DNA from: JBBPZK01 sp965219175
GTDB taxonomy: Bacteria > Actinomycetota > Rubrobacteria > Rubrobacterales > Rubrobacteraceae
Reading direction: 5' to 3'
Length of the DNA: 64,000 nt
Assembly (NCBI GenBank): GCA_965219175.1
Contig: CBDCNI010000001.1
Coordinates: 496,001 to 560,000, forward strand
The position numbers and the translations under genes were made by a program. The notes under the pieces are model-generated. The model worked only from the letters and a program-made list of their open reading frames with translations, made no database searches and was not told the DNA's origin. Positions 42,122 through 52,063 of the stretch are shown piece by piece (positions within the stretch are counted from its first letter, which is position 1; every line of letters begins with the position of its first letter).

Positions 42122-42282
42122 GGCTGTCCCTGACTCCCGGCGGTACGAGAGGCCACGAATTTGCCGGGTGGTATGTGTTCGCTGTGGTGCTGGACCCCAA
42201 GGTGTTGTGTTTGCCCGATGTTTGTGTTTACGGCGGTCGGGTTGCTGGAATAGAATGCCCGAAAAATCGGGGAGGTTGCACG

Positions 42283-42579
42283 GTGGCAGGATCCAGGGGC
42301 GTAGGACGACCCGCATTTTCTGAGGACAAGCGCATGTGGCGGCAGCTACTGGCGTGCCTGCACCCTGACGCCGGTGGTGACCCAGAGCTATTTTTGTTCG
42401 CCTGCACGGTCAAGGACCAGGTATGCGAGCCGCGGTGTCCCGGCGGTGGATCCACTCATCGCGGGAGGACGGCGACTGGCCCGTTTCTTCGTTCCTGGCA
42501 GGACACTATGGGCTCCTGGGCAGCGGATAACCGGGACTCGCTGAAGGTGCCCAGGAATAGCGGTCCTTACGACTGGTAA
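42283..42579 (+). CDS. short HPD-containing, J-domain-like protein
   Basis: A 98-residue protein from GTG 42283, preceded by GGGGAGG. The core RMWRQLLACLHPDAGGDPEL has an HPD at residues 27-29 after a helix, resembling the middle of a J domain, but helix IV is not clear. Cysteines appear in CTVKDQVCEPRC. It may be a truncated J protein or a small family of its own. The second HPD protein in this cluster. Confidence 0.55.
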   Translation: MAGSRGVGRPAFSEDKRMWRQLLACLHPDAGGDPELFLFACTVKDQVCEPRCPGGGSTHRGRTATGPFLRSWQDTMGSWAADNRDSLKVPRNSGPYDW

Positions 42580-42773
42580 GAAACAGAGGATCAACCCTGC
42601 CGTTGCTGTTGTTGCCTCTTCGCCTCTCGCTACACCAGGTCTCCCGAGTTTCGTAGCATCTGAATAGCTTTCCCCTGCTACCCTGCTTTGGGCGGGAAAG
42701 TAGACAGGGTTCATCTTGTCAAGAAGTTTACTTTAGGGACTGGGGGGGCACGAAAGGACCACGGGAACCACGA

Positions 42774-43409
42774 ATGAGAGAGGTGTCGGTGCCACCCGAA
42801 GAGTCCAACACGCAAGAAAGCCAGCACTATACCGAAGAGACGGAGGAGAGCGGGGCCCCCGGTCAAGGAGCCGAAGGTCGCGACCTGGAACGGTGGACGC
42901 CGCCCGCGGACGATGTCCCCGACATTACGCTCGACGTACCAACGCTCAAACTGGAGGAAGCGCACCTCCACGTCGAAAACCTTCGCACCAGGATCTCCTT
43001 GCAGTCGGAGTTGGCCGATGTGGTGAAGATAAACGTGGGGGTCGACGTCTTTCTCGAAGAGGCGGAGTTGGATCTCAAAGGCCTGGAAGCCCAGGCGCTA
43101 CTGAAGGCGAACCTGGACAACGTCCGGGAGATTCTAGGCCGGACCCTGGAATCTCTGGACAACAACCCCGACCTTATCGAGTACCTGGTGGGTGGTTCCG
43201 ACAGCACGCTGGAAGGGGTCGCCGGAGATATCGTTGGCGAAGGGTCACGGGAACCCGACGAAGAAAGCGCCGGAGAGATAAAAGCAACCGACGCCGCCCG
43301 GAGCAAAGCAGAGAACCTGGGTGTGGATCTAGCCCAGGTCGAGGGTACGGGCTCCGGAGGACGCATCATCGCCCGAGACGTGCGGCGGGCCGCAGGGTCT
43401 GGGCGGTAG
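42774..43409 (+). CDS. paralogue of the LEA-like protein's N-domain with E3-binding-like domain
   Basis: A 211-residue protein. Residues ~42-145 match the conserved domain of the 36185 protein (DITLDVPTLKLEEAHLHVEN, GLEAQALLKANLDNVREIL, NNPDLIEYLVGG). Residues 171-211 are an E3-binding-like module (AENLGVDLAQVEGTGSGGR). Thus the two signatures of the cluster are joined in one chain, without long repeats. ATG 42774 is used; GTG 42789 has a better-placed AGAGAGG site. Confidence 0.68.
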   Translation: MREVSVPPEESNTQESQHYTEETEESGAPGQGAEGRDLERWTPPADDVPDITLDVPTLKLEEAHLHVENLRTRISLQSELADVVKINVGVDVFLEEAELDLKGLEAQALLKANLDNVREILGRTLESLDNNPDLIEYLVGGSDSTLEGVAGDIVGEGSREPDEESAGEIKATDAARSKAENLGVDLAQVEGTGSGGRIIARDVRRAAGSGR

Positions 43410-43418
43410 ACCGTTGTC

Positions 43419-43826
43419 GTGATCCACTACGCAGACTCGGTCGCCGGCATCATCCCCGACAACCTCCACGGCTTTTTCGTCGGTTGGCCGAACCCGCCTT
43501 CCGCCGCCACACACCTCGAACTACTGGAGGACAGCGACTATCTTGTACTCGCCGTCGAGGATGAGACCGGTACCGTTGTCGGCTTCGTGACCGCCACGAG
43601 CGACGGTGTGTTGAGCGCCCACGTTTCATTCCTCGAAGTGCTACCGGCCTACCAGGGACGCGGCATCGGCACGGAGCTATTCCGCCGGATGCTCGAAAGA
43701 TCGCGCGGTCTTTACGGCGTGAGCCTGACCTGCGACCTAGAGCTACAGCCGTTCTACGAGCGCTTTGGGATGCGTCCGGCCAATGCCATGATACTCCGCA
43801 ACTACGACAGGCAGTCTGGCGGGTAG
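43419..43826 (+). CDS. GNAT family N-acetyltransferase
   Basis: A 135-residue acetyltransferase. The acetyl-CoA loop reads FLEVLPAYQGRGIGTELFRR (Q-G-R-G-I-G) and the C-terminal LQPFYERFGMRPANAM is the typical motif B region. GTG start 10 bp after the previous gene. Possibly modifies a protein or small molecule connected with the neighbouring cluster; substrate unknown. Confidence 0.88.
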   Translation: MIHYADSVAGIIPDNLHGFFVGWPNPPSAATHLELLEDSDYLVLAVEDETGTVVGFVTATSDGVLSAHVSFLEVLPAYQGRGIGTELFRRMLERSRGLYGVSLTCDLELQPFYERFGMRPANAMILRNYDRQSGG

Positions 43827-43911
43827 GGTTTAGAAGTGAACGAAGGCGACTTTGCTCTCCGAGGTCCGGCAGAGATTAAAATAGGCTGGTAAGCTAGAGG
43901 AGGTAGTAAAC

Positions 43912-44241
43912 ATGGCGGGCGGCAAGGACTTCAAGCGAGGATCGGCGAAGGTCATCTCTGACATCCTCTCTGAGGAGAAAGTGAAGCGCGGCCTGGATTA
44001 CCTGAAGGGCGAGGAGTTCAAGGCCGACCGCGAGCGACTGCGCCAGGAGGCGACGGGACGCCTGAAGGACCTCCGTGAGCGCTACCGGCAGAGAAAGCGA
44101 ACCCCCGAGGAAGCGGCGCGAGAGAAGGAACTCACCCTGCGCTTGGCCGAAGTCGGGACCGAAGCCGCCGAGCTACGGCTTCGCCTCTCCGAGCTACTGG
44201 AAGAAGAGGAGAAGCTCCGGACCGAACTGGATCAACTGTAG
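43912..44241 (+). CDS. coiled-coil hypothetical protein
   Basis: A 109-residue highly charged protein starting at ATG 43912 with a GAGGAGG site. It appears almost entirely helical with heptads (KDLRERYRQRKRTPEEAARE; RLRLSELLEEEEKLRTELDQ). No signal or cysteines. It closes the series of helical proteins before gltB. Not recognised. Confidence 0.6.
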   Translation: MAGGKDFKRGSAKVISDILSEEKVKRGLDYLKGEEFKADRERLRQEATGRLKDLRERYRQRKRTPEEAAREKELTLRLAEVGTEAAELRLRLSELLEEEEKLRTELDQL

Positions 44242-44413
44242 CACCCCGGAGAACAGGAAGACGGCTTCCGGCGTTGCGGAGCCTGGGAAGGCAAGTTACA
44301 GAAGCCTTCACTAATGCTAGTCACGCAATGGTTTGTTCTCCCTTGTAGTATCGGGACGTTTCGTGTAAAAAGGAAGCTGTTATTCCTACCCTGTAACCCA
44401 AGGAGGCAATCCG

Positions 44414-47400
44414 TTGACCCTCAAACCCGGCCTTTACGACCCCGCTTTCGAGCACGATGCCTGCGGGCTTGGGTTTGTGGCGCGCGTAGACGGGCGGCGG
44501 ACTCGGGAGACGGTGGAGGAGGGGTTGGAGATCCTGTGCAACCTGGAGCACCGGGGGGCGAGCGGGAGCGACCCGGACACCGGGGACGGCGCGGGGATAC
44601 TCTTGCAGGTCCCGGACGCTTTCTTGCGGCGGGAGTGTGCGGAGGTCGGGATAGAGCTTCCGCCGGAGGGCTACTACGGTGTAGGCGTGCTCTTCGAGAG
44701 TGGCGAGGGGGTCGCTTGCGAGCGGCATCTGGCCCGCATCTGCGCCGAGGAAGGACAGAGTTTGCTCGGCTTCCGGGATGTGCCGGTCGTGCCGGAGGTG
44801 GCCGGACGTCTGGCGCGGAGCGTCATGCCGACCATCCGGCAGTTCTTTATAGAGCGGCATACCAAGGACGAGGCCGCCTTCGAGCGGAAGTTGTACGTCA
44901 TCCGGCGCCGGCTGCATAAAGCCGTTGGAGGTTCCCAGAGTTGCTACGTGGTTAGTTTGTCGGCCCGGACCATTGTGTACAAGGGGCTTTTAAAGGGAGA
45001 GCAGCTCGCGAGGTTCTATCCGGATCTCGTGGACCCGGCGATGAGCAGCGCCATCGCGCTGGTCCACGAGCGTTTCTCGACCAACACTCTAGGGAGTTGG
45101 GAGCTCGCCCATCCGTACCGGTACGTGGCCCACAACGGTGAGATCAACACCCTGAGGGGCAATATAAACTGGATGCGCGCCCGCGAGAGCCGGTTCGAGT
45201 CGCCGCTCTTCGGGGAGGACCTGGAGAAGATCTCCCCGGTCCTCGCCCCGGATCAGAGCGACTCAGCTTCCTTCGACAACGCGCTCGAGTTGCTCCACTT
45301 GGCCGGGCGGAGCCTGCCGCACGCGATGACCATGATGATCCCGGAAGCCTGGGAGAACGACGCTCTGATGGACGACGATCGCAAAGCCTTCTACGCTTAC
45401 CACAGCGCGCTCATGGAGCCGTGGGATGGACCTGCGGCGGTCGCTTTCACCGACGGTCGGATCGTCGGGGCGACCCTCGACCGGAACGGCCTGAGGCCGG
45501 CCCGCTACTCCGTCACCCGCGACGGACGGGTCGTCATGGCTTCCGAGGACGGGGCTTTGAGGTTACCGGCCGAGGATGTGGTGGAGAGGTGGCGGTTGCA
45601 GCCGGGCAAGATGCTCGTCGTGGATACCGAGCGGCACGAGCTATTGCACGACGAGGACGTCAAGAAGCCTCTCTTCGGTCGTCAGCCGTACCGCGAGTGG
45701 TTGGATGAAGGTGAGATCCACCTGGACGACCTCCCCGACGCCTCGCCGGACCCGCGTCCGGAACCCGCCTCTTCCTTCGAGCGGAAGCGGGCTTTCGGGT
45801 ACACGATGGAAGACCTCGGGATACTCCTGGCCCCGATGGCGAAGGGCGGCAAGGAGCCCGACGGTTCGATGGGGACCGATACGCCGCTGGCGGTACTCTC
45901 GGAACGGCCGCAACTCCTGTTCTCTTACTTCAAGCAGCACTTCGCGCAGGTGACGAACCCGCCGATAGACCCGCTGCGCGAGGAGTTGGTGATGTCGCTC
46001 AATATGTCTCTCGGCCCGGAGAGCAACCTCTTCGACGAGACGCCGCGCCACTGCGAGCGGGTACTCCTGGATCACCCAATACTGAGTGCCGCCGGGCTCG
46101 AGAAGATCCGGCAACTCGGCTCAAAGCAGTCCTCGACTACTCTCTCGATGCTCTTCCCGTCCTCGGTCGGGGAGGGAGCGCTCGAAAAAGCGCTCGACTC
46201 GTTGTGCGAGAAGGCCGAGAGCGCCGTGAAGGGCGGCTCGACGGTCCTGGTGTTGAGTGATAGAGGCGTGAACCGGCAGCAGGCTCCGATCCCGAGCCTG
46301 CTCGCCACCGCCGCCGTCCACCATCACCTGGTCCGGCGCGGCATCCGGACCCGCACCACGCTGGTCGTCGAGACCGCCGAGGCGCGCGAGGTGCATCACT
46401 TCGCTCTGCTCGTCGGCTACGGAGCTGCGGCCATAAACCCGTACCTCGCCTTCGAGACCATAGAAGACATGGCAGGCTCGGACCTTTTGGAAGGCGTCAG
46501 TCCGGAAGAGGCGGCGGAGAACTACGTCAAGGCCATAAAGAAGGGGCTCCTCAAGGTCATCTCCAAGATGGGGATCTCGACGCTTTTCTCCTACAGCGGG
46601 GCCCAGATCTTCGAAGCCGTCGGGTTGGACCGAGGGCTCATCGCCCGCCACTTTACCGGCACTGCCTCCCGCGTCGGGGGTGTCGGGCTCCGGGAGATTG
46701 CGCGTGAGGCGTTGGAGCGACACCGGCGAGCATTCCAGGCTGTCGAGGATGGGGCCGGAGAGCTTGAGATCGGGGGCGAATACCAGCTAAGGATGCAGGG
46801 CGAGTACCACCAGTGGAACACGGAGAGCATTGTCCCGTTGCAGCGGGCCGTCAAAACCGACAGCTTCGAGACCTTCAAGCAATATACAGACCACTTCGAC
46901 TCGGAGAGCAGGCGTCTGTCCACGCTGCGGAGCCTCTTCGACTTCGAGCGCGACCCTATCCCGATCGAGGAGGTCGAGCCCGTCCGGGAGATCGTCAAAC
47001 GCTTCTCCACGGGCGCGATGTCGCTCGGGTCTATCTCCAAAGAAGCCCACGAGACGCTCGCCATCGCGATGAACCGCATCGGGGGTAAGTCGAACACGGG
47101 CGAGGGTGGCGAGGACCCGGCCCGCTTTACGCCCGACCCGAACGGCGACAACCGCCGCAGCGCCATAAAGCAGGTGGCGAGCGGGCGGTTCGGGGTTACG
47201 GCCGAATACCTCGTCAACGCCGAGGTATTGCAGATCAAGATGGCCCAGGGCTCGAAACCCGGCGAGGGTGGGCAGTTGCCGGGACACAAGATCAGCGAGT
47301 ACATCGCGAAGATCCGTTACTCTACCCCAGGCGTCGGCCTCGTCTCCCCGCCGCCCCACCACGACATCTACTCCATCGAGGACCTCGCCCAGCTCATCCA

Positions 47401-48886
47401 CGACCTGAAAAACGCCAATCCAGAGGCGCTCATCAGCGTGAAACTGGTCGCAGAGGTCGGGGTTGGGACTATCGCCGCCGGGGTGGCGAAGGCGAAGGCG
47501 GACCTCATAACCATCTCCGGCCACGACGGTGGCACGGGCGCCTCGCCGCTCTCTTCCATAAAACACGCCGGGTTGCCGTGGGAACTCGGTATCGCCGAGA
47601 CCCAACAGGTGCTCGTGGGGAATGGCTTGCGCGGGCGGGTCTTTCTCCAGACCGACGGCCAATTGAAGACCGGGCGCGACATCGTGGTGGCGGCTCTTCT
47701 CGGGGCGGAGGACTTCGCGCTCTCGACGGCTCCGTTGGTCGCCGCCGGCTGCATCATGATGCGGGTCTGCCACCTGGGGACGTGTCCGGTCGGTATCGCG
47801 ACACAAGACCCGGAGTTGAGGAAAAAGTTCACCGGCACGCCGGAGCACGTGATCAACTTCTTCTTCTTTTTGGCGGAGGAGATCCGGGCATACATGGCCG
47901 AACTCGGCTTCCGCACCTTCGAGGAGATGGTCGGACGCACCGACCGCCTGAAGATGCGCGACGCTATAGAGCACTGGAAGGCCAGGGGTGTGGACCTCTC
48001 CGAACTTCTGTACCAGCCGGAAGCCGACGGCGCGGCGACCCACAAGGTCGAGGATCAGGACCACGGGCTGGAGAAGGACCTGGACGTGGAGTTGATCGAA
48101 CGCTGCAAACCCGCCCTCGAACGGAAAGAACCTGTCCGCTTTTCCCGGCCAATCTTCAACACGCACCGCACGGTCGGCGGGAGGCTCTCGGGAGAGATCG
48201 CGCGGCGCTACGGGGCCGACGGCCTGCCGGACGGCACTATCCGGATGGACTTTGAAGGCGTTGCCGGGCAGTCCTTCGGGGCGTGGCTGGCCCGCGGCGT
48301 CACGCTCACGTTGGAGGGTACGACCAACGACTACGTCGGCAAGGGACTCTCGGGCGGGCGGCTGGCCGTCTTCCCATCGCGGGTCGCCGCCTACGACCCG
48401 GAGAAGAGCGTCGCGGTCGGGAACGTCGCCCTTTACGGCGCTACGGCTGGCGAGGCGTACTTCCGGGGATTCGCCGGGGAGCGCTTCGCGGTCCGCAACT
48501 CAGGGGCTCATACGGTCGTCGAGGGTGTTGGGGACCACGGCTGCGAGTACATGACGGGCGGCGTGGTGGCGGTCCTCGGCGAGACGGGGCGCAACTTCGG
48601 CGCCGGGATGAGCGGCGGTGTCGCGTTCGTGCTGGATGAGGAAGAGCGTTTCGAGAAGCTGTGCAACATGGAGATGGTCGGCCTCGAAGCCATCGAATCC
48701 GAGGATGACGTGGCGTTGCTGAAGGGTTTGATCGAGCACCATCAAGAGTGGACCGGGAGCGAGAAAGCGAAGCGCATCCTGGAGAATTGGGAGGAAGTAT
48801 TGCCGAAGTTCGTCAAGGTGATGCCGACGGACCTCAAGCGCGTGCTCGAAGAACAGCAAGAAGCCGAGTTGGAGGTCGCGAGATAG
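44414..48886 (+). CDS. gltB: glutamate synthase large subunit
   Basis: A 1490-residue GltB, normal length. The N-terminal Ntn glutaminase starts after a short propeptide at Cys17 (HDACGLGF). The FMN and 2-oxoglutarate half contains the 3Fe-4S cysteines in CIMMRVCHLGTCPVG. The C-terminal GxGxG structural domain is seen at GLSGGRLAVFPS and beyond. With GltD it forms glutamate from glutamine and 2-oxoglutarate using NADPH. TTG start with AAGGAGG site. Stop overlaps the gltD start. Confidence 0.97.
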   Translation: MTLKPGLYDPAFEHDACGLGFVARVDGRRTRETVEEGLEILCNLEHRGASGSDPDTGDGAGILLQVPDAFLRRECAEVGIELPPEGYYGVGVLFESGEGVACERHLARICAEEGQSLLGFRDVPVVPEVAGRLARSVMPTIRQFFIERHTKDEAAFERKLYVIRRRLHKAVGGSQSCYVVSLSARTIVYKGLLKGEQLARFYPDLVDPAMSSAIALVHERFSTNTLGSWELAHPYRYVAHNGEINTLRGNINWMRARESRFESPLFGEDLEKISPVLAPDQSDSASFDNALELLHLAGRSLPHAMTMMIPEAWENDALMDDDRKAFYAYHSALMEPWDGPAAVAFTDGRIVGATLDRNGLRPARYSVTRDGRVVMASEDGALRLPAEDVVERWRLQPGKMLVVDTERHELLHDEDVKKPLFGRQPYREWLDEGEIHLDDLPDASPDPRPEPASSFERKRAFGYTMEDLGILLAPMAKGGKEPDGSMGTDTPLAVLSERPQLLFSYFKQHFAQVTNPPIDPLREELVMSLNMSLGPESNLFDETPRHCERVLLDHPILSAAGLEKIRQLGSKQSSTTLSMLFPSSVGEGALEKALDSLCEKAESAVKGGSTVLVLSDRGVNRQQAPIPSLLATAAVHHHLVRRGIRTRTTLVVETAEAREVHHFALLVGYGAAAINPYLAFETIEDMAGSDLLEGVSPEEAAENYVKAIKKGLLKVISKMGISTLFSYSGAQIFEAVGLDRGLIARHFTGTASRVGGVGLREIAREALERHRRAFQAVEDGAGELEIGGEYQLRMQGEYHQWNTESIVPLQRAVKTDSFETFKQYTDHFDSESRRLSTLRSLFDFERDPIPIEEVEPVREIVKRFSTGAMSLGSISKEAHETLAIAMNRIGGKSNTGEGGEDPARFTPDPNGDNRRSAIKQVASGRFGVTAEYLVNAEVLQIKMAQGSKPGEGGQLPGHKISEYIAKIRYSTPGVGLVSPPPHHDIYSIEDLAQLIHDLKNANPEALISVKLVAEVGVGTIAAGVAKAKADLITISGHDGGTGASPLSSIKHAGLPWELGIAETQQVLVGNGLRGRVFLQTDGQLKTGRDIVVAALLGAEDFALSTAPLVAAGCIMMRVCHLGTCPVGIATQDPELRKKFTGTPEHVINFFFFLAEEIRAYMAELGFRTFEEMVGRTDRLKMRDAIEHWKARGVDLSELLYQPEADGAATHKVEDQDHGLEKDLDVELIERCKPALERKEPVRFSRPIFNTHRTVGGRLSGEIARRYGADGLPDGTIRMDFEGVAGQSFGAWLARGVTLTLEGTTNDYVGKGLSGGRLAVFPSRVAAYDPEKSVAVGNVALYGATAGEAYFRGFAGERFAVRNSGAHTVVEGVGDHGCEYMTGGVVAVLGETGRNFGAGMSGGVAFVLDEEERFEKLCNMEMVGLEAIESEDDVALLKGLIEHHQEWTGSEKAKRILENWEEVLPKFVKVMPTDLKRVLEEQQEAELEVAR

Positions 48887-50313
48887 TGGGAGACCCGAGA
48901 GGATTCCTCAAAATAGGGCGCAAGCCGACGCCGAAGCGGACCATAGAGGAGCGGGTCCAGGACTACCGCTACGTCTACGAGCCGATGCCGGGCGAAGAGC
49001 TGAAAGAGCAGGCGTCGCGCTGCATGGACTGCGGGGTGCCGTTCTGCAATACGGGTTGTCCGCTTGGAAATCTGATCCCCGACTGGAACGACCTCGTCTA
49101 TCGGGAGCATTGGAGCCAGGCCATAGACCGGCTGCACGCCACCAACAACTTCCCGGAGTTCACCGGGATGCTCTGTCCCGCTCCATGCGAATCGGCGTGC
49201 GTACTCGCCATAAACGACGACCCCGTGACCATCAAAGAGATAGAGCTCTCGATCATCAATCGGGCCTTCGAGGAGGGCTGGGTCGTCCCGAAGCCCCCCG
49301 CTCCGGAGAAGAGGACCGGCAAGAAGGTCGCGGTCGTCGGGAGCGGACCGGCGGGGCTGGCAGCCGCCCAACAGCTAAACCGGGCGGGGCATTCCGTGGT
49401 CGTGTTCGAGAAGGACGATAAGATCGGCGGTCTCCTCCGCTACGGCATCCCGGACTACAAGATCGAGAAATGGGTCGTGGACCGGCGCGTCGACCAGATG
49501 GAAGAAGAGGGCGTCGAGTTCCGTACCAACGCCCACGTCGGCGAGGACCCGACGACGGAGGAGCTAAAGCACGAGTTCGACGCGGTGGTCCTGGCTGTGG
49601 GTGCTCTTCAGGGCCGTGACCTGGGCGTTCCGGGTCGCGAGTTGGGCGGCATCCACCTGGCGATGGATTACCTGGCGCAGCAGAACCGGCGCGTCGCGGG
49701 GTTGCCGACGAACGCGGAGGTGGAGATCTCCGCCGAGGGAAAAAATGTCGTCATCCTGGGCGGCGGCGACACGAGCGCCGACTGCTTGGGGAACTCCCAC
49801 CGCGAGGGCTGCGCTTCGGTAAAGGTTCTGACCCACGGCCCCAAGCCGCCGGAGAACCCGGATCAACTCACCTGGCCCGACTGGCCGCTCATCCTCCACA
49901 CTTACCCGTCCCACGAGGAGGGCGGGGAGCGGGGCTTCTCAGTCGCCGTGACCGGCTTCTCCGGGAGCGACGGCCACGTGGAGAGGATGCACGCCGCCGA
50001 GACTGAGCGGAAAGACGGCAAGACTGTTCCAAAAGAAGGCACGGAGTTCGAGATCGAGACGGACCTGGTGCTGCTCGCCATCGGATTCACCGGCCCGGTG
50101 CTGGACCGCTTTCAAGAGGACCTCGGGCTCGGCTACACCGAGCGCGGTGCGATCCACTCCGAGAACGGCTTCGGCACCCGCGAGCCCGGTTTCTTCGTAG
50201 CCGGCGACGCCAAGCGGGGCGCTTCACTCATAGTCTGGGCTATCGCCGAGGGCCGAAAGGCCGCGAGACAAGCCGACGAGTACCTCATGGGCCGGAGCTT
50301 CCTGCCCGGATGA
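48886..50313 (+). CDS. gltD: glutamate synthase small subunit
   Basis: A 475-residue GltD. The start GTG 48886 overlaps the gltB stop by one base; the longer upstream frame inside gltB is rejected. Fe-S cysteines occur in CMDCGVPFCNTGCPLGN and CPAPCESACV. The FAD/NADPH sites include VAVVGSGPAGLAAAQQL and VILGGGDTSADCLG. It supplies electrons to GltB. Confidence 0.97.
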   Translation: MGDPRGFLKIGRKPTPKRTIEERVQDYRYVYEPMPGEELKEQASRCMDCGVPFCNTGCPLGNLIPDWNDLVYREHWSQAIDRLHATNNFPEFTGMLCPAPCESACVLAINDDPVTIKEIELSIINRAFEEGWVVPKPPAPEKRTGKKVAVVGSGPAGLAAAQQLNRAGHSVVVFEKDDKIGGLLRYGIPDYKIEKWVVDRRVDQMEEEGVEFRTNAHVGEDPTTEELKHEFDAVVLAVGALQGRDLGVPGRELGGIHLAMDYLAQQNRRVAGLPTNAEVEISAEGKNVVILGGGDTSADCLGNSHREGCASVKVLTHGPKPPENPDQLTWPDWPLILHTYPSHEEGGERGFSVAVTGFSGSDGHVERMHAAETERKDGKTVPKEGTEFEIETDLVLLAIGFTGPVLDRFQEDLGLGYTERGAIHSENGFGTREPGFFVAGDAKRGASLIVWAIAEGRKAARQADEYLMGRSFLPG

Positions 50314-50338
50314 TCTGCTCTCCGGTTACCGCCGGAAG

Positions 50339-51661
50339 CTAGAAGCGCTTGCCGGCGGTTCCTACTCTGTTTGACCTCTCGTTGTCTCCGAGCATCGAGG
50401 CGACCTGCTCCTCCAGCCGGTCGCACGACTCGCGCACGAGACGAAGGCCGTTTTCCCCGGCGATGAATCCCTCGGTGGCCGGAAACTCCCGGAGGACTTT
50501 CTCCTCCGTTGTTTGGTAGGAGCCGACAGTAGATTTGAGCGTTTCGAGATAAGCAGCCGTTTCTATATACGGCGCTGCGAACTCCCATATGGAGTCGAGG
50601 TATGAGACGACTGCCGGGTCTTTCACACCTCCGGTGGCCGCCGCGTGGAAGAGGTATTTGCTCAAATACTCGAAGCCCGGTACGAGCAGCCGGTCTTCCG
50701 CTACCGTGAATATTCCAGTCTCCGGGTCCGGCGTGACGGAGAGCTTCTCGTCTCTTACCCTCTCGGCTGTGGCATGGATGAGGGCGGCGACGGCAAGGGT
50801 GATGTCCGGGTAGTTGCTGTCCAGGCTTCGTAGCTCGACTGTTCCCTGGCCGTTGATGCGGACCGGACCCCAGCAGGACTTGAATAGGTCGCCCCCGGTC
50901 TCGGTAAAGAGATTTTCCTCCATACCCGCTCGGGACATGGCCTCGAGCCAGGCCCGGTGACCGGTGAGACGGTGCTCGACGAGTTCGGGAACGCTCGTCG
51001 CGTAGGGAGTGAGGCCGCCGACCCGCGGCAGATGCGTGTAGAGACCCTCCCACCCGAAGGTTTCGCTCCCCCGGTAGTGGGCCGTACGAACCGCAAGACC
51101 CGTCCTGCGTCCCTCGTAGAACGGGCTGGATCTGGTGAGGGCTATAAGCGCCGGGTCTAGGGCGATGGCGAGGTTGTAGAGGTCGAGCAACTCCTTGCGG
51201 GCGTCCGGAGAAGCGTCTTTGGAGACTACCGTCTCCGGGTCAAGCGTTCCGGCGGGTAGCTCCAGGTGCAGGTGCGTTCCGGTGCAGCGCCCGGCGTGCA
51301 GGAACCTCTCCCGGCCAAGTGTTTGGCACTGCACCTCGTAGCTGGGGTCGTCGCGGAGCGGTGGTCTTTGCGGCAGGGGATAGGCTGACAGTGGATAGAG
51401 CCTGACCCCGATCTCCTGCCCGGCGCGCAGGGCCGAGGCGAGCCTCGTGAGGTACTCATCCGCCAGGTCTCCGATCCGCCCCACCGGAGGAGTGCCGACT
51501 TCGAACATTCCGTGCGAGCACTCCGGGGCGAAGCTTTCCTCCGAGGGATCCACCCCCGCGCAACACGTGAGAAATTCATCAGCCCGGTCCGAAAGCTCTC
51601 CTGTCTCTTCCACTAAAAAGAACTCTTGTTCGAGCCCTATGCGCCGCGCCGCTGCGTCCAA
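50339..51661 (-). CDS. GCS2-type glutamate-cysteine ligase / carboxylate-amine ligase
   Basis: A 440-residue enzyme of the YbdK/GCS2 group. Evidence includes IGLEQEFFLVEETGELSDRA at the N-terminus, the ATP-binding segment GTHLHLELP and PVRINGQGTVELRSLDSN. These enzymes join glutamate to cysteine or other amines. The presence of gltBD next door suits glutamate consumption. Exact substrate not known; Actinobacterial EgtA and MshC differ. TTG start after AAGGGGG. Convergent with gltD. Confidence 0.85.
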   Translation of the reverse strand: MDAAARRIGLEQEFFLVEETGELSDRADEFLTCCAGVDPSEESFAPECSHGMFEVGTPPVGRIGDLADEYLTRLASALRAGQEIGVRLYPLSAYPLPQRPPLRDDPSYEVQCQTLGRERFLHAGRCTGTHLHLELPAGTLDPETVVSKDASPDARKELLDLYNLAIALDPALIALTRSSPFYEGRRTGLAVRTAHYRGSETFGWEGLYTHLPRVGGLTPYATSVPELVEHRLTGHRAWLEAMSRAGMEENLFTETGGDLFKSCWGPVRINGQGTVELRSLDSNYPDITLAVAALIHATAERVRDEKLSVTPDPETGIFTVAEDRLLVPGFEYLSKYLFHAAATGGVKDPAVVSYLDSIWEFAAPYIETAAYLETLKSTVGSYQTTEEKVLREFPATEGFIAGENGLRLVRESCDRLEEQVASMLGDNERSNRVGTAGKRF

Positions 51662-51892
51662 GATAAAACCCCCTTCGACTTGGACACCTATTATGACTGC
51701 TGGCGGCGCCTCGCGTAACCGGCCCGGTGGATAAAACTCCCACGCTCCCGGCTGCAGCGTTTCCTACACGATGGCGACGAGTGAGTAGCCGCCAACCGCT
51801 TTCACCCCTTGGACAAACACCCCGGCGCTTTTACCGCCCAATTATGGACGGCGGGCCGAAGACGCCACCCACGAACCGTCTTTAGAGTTAAG
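51662..51892. other. non-coding leader region
   Basis: Between the ligase start (minus) and the guanidine riboswitch (plus). No supportable gene; promoters for both directions must lie here but no strong consensus stands out. Confidence 0.4.
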
Positions 51893-52000
51893 GCCGTCGC
51901 TAGGGTTCCGCCCCGGCTAAAGTCGGTGGGTCAGTGACCGAGAGCGACGAGCGGTCGGGAGACATCCGGCCGCCACACGGCGGGATAAAAGCCCGGGAGG
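51893..52000 (+). promoter_or_regulatory. guanidine-I (ykkC) riboswitch
   Basis: The segment carries the conserved ykkC core: CTAGGGTTCCG, then GACCGAGAGCGACGAG, then ACGGCGGGATAAAAGCCCGG ending in GAGG. An 8-bp hairpin (GCTTCCCG / CGGGAAGC at 52009-52037) lies between the aptamer and the ribosome site and could be the expression platform. Guanidine binding should switch on the downstream gene. Confidence 0.88.
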
Positions 52001-52063
52001 CAGTAAGAGCTTCCCGGACTTTCGCATTTCGGGAAGCGGAACAGCTACCGGAAGGAGCGAATC

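Noticed and set aside
44242..44413. A GlnR-type site upstream of gltB (GTTAT...GTAAC)
   Set aside because: Half-sites are imperfect and the spacing does not fit the known arrangement.
48748..48885. An N-terminal extension of gltD inside gltB
   Set aside because: It overlaps the coding end of gltB in another frame. GltD begins with the GFLKIGR-type segment directly after the gltB stop.
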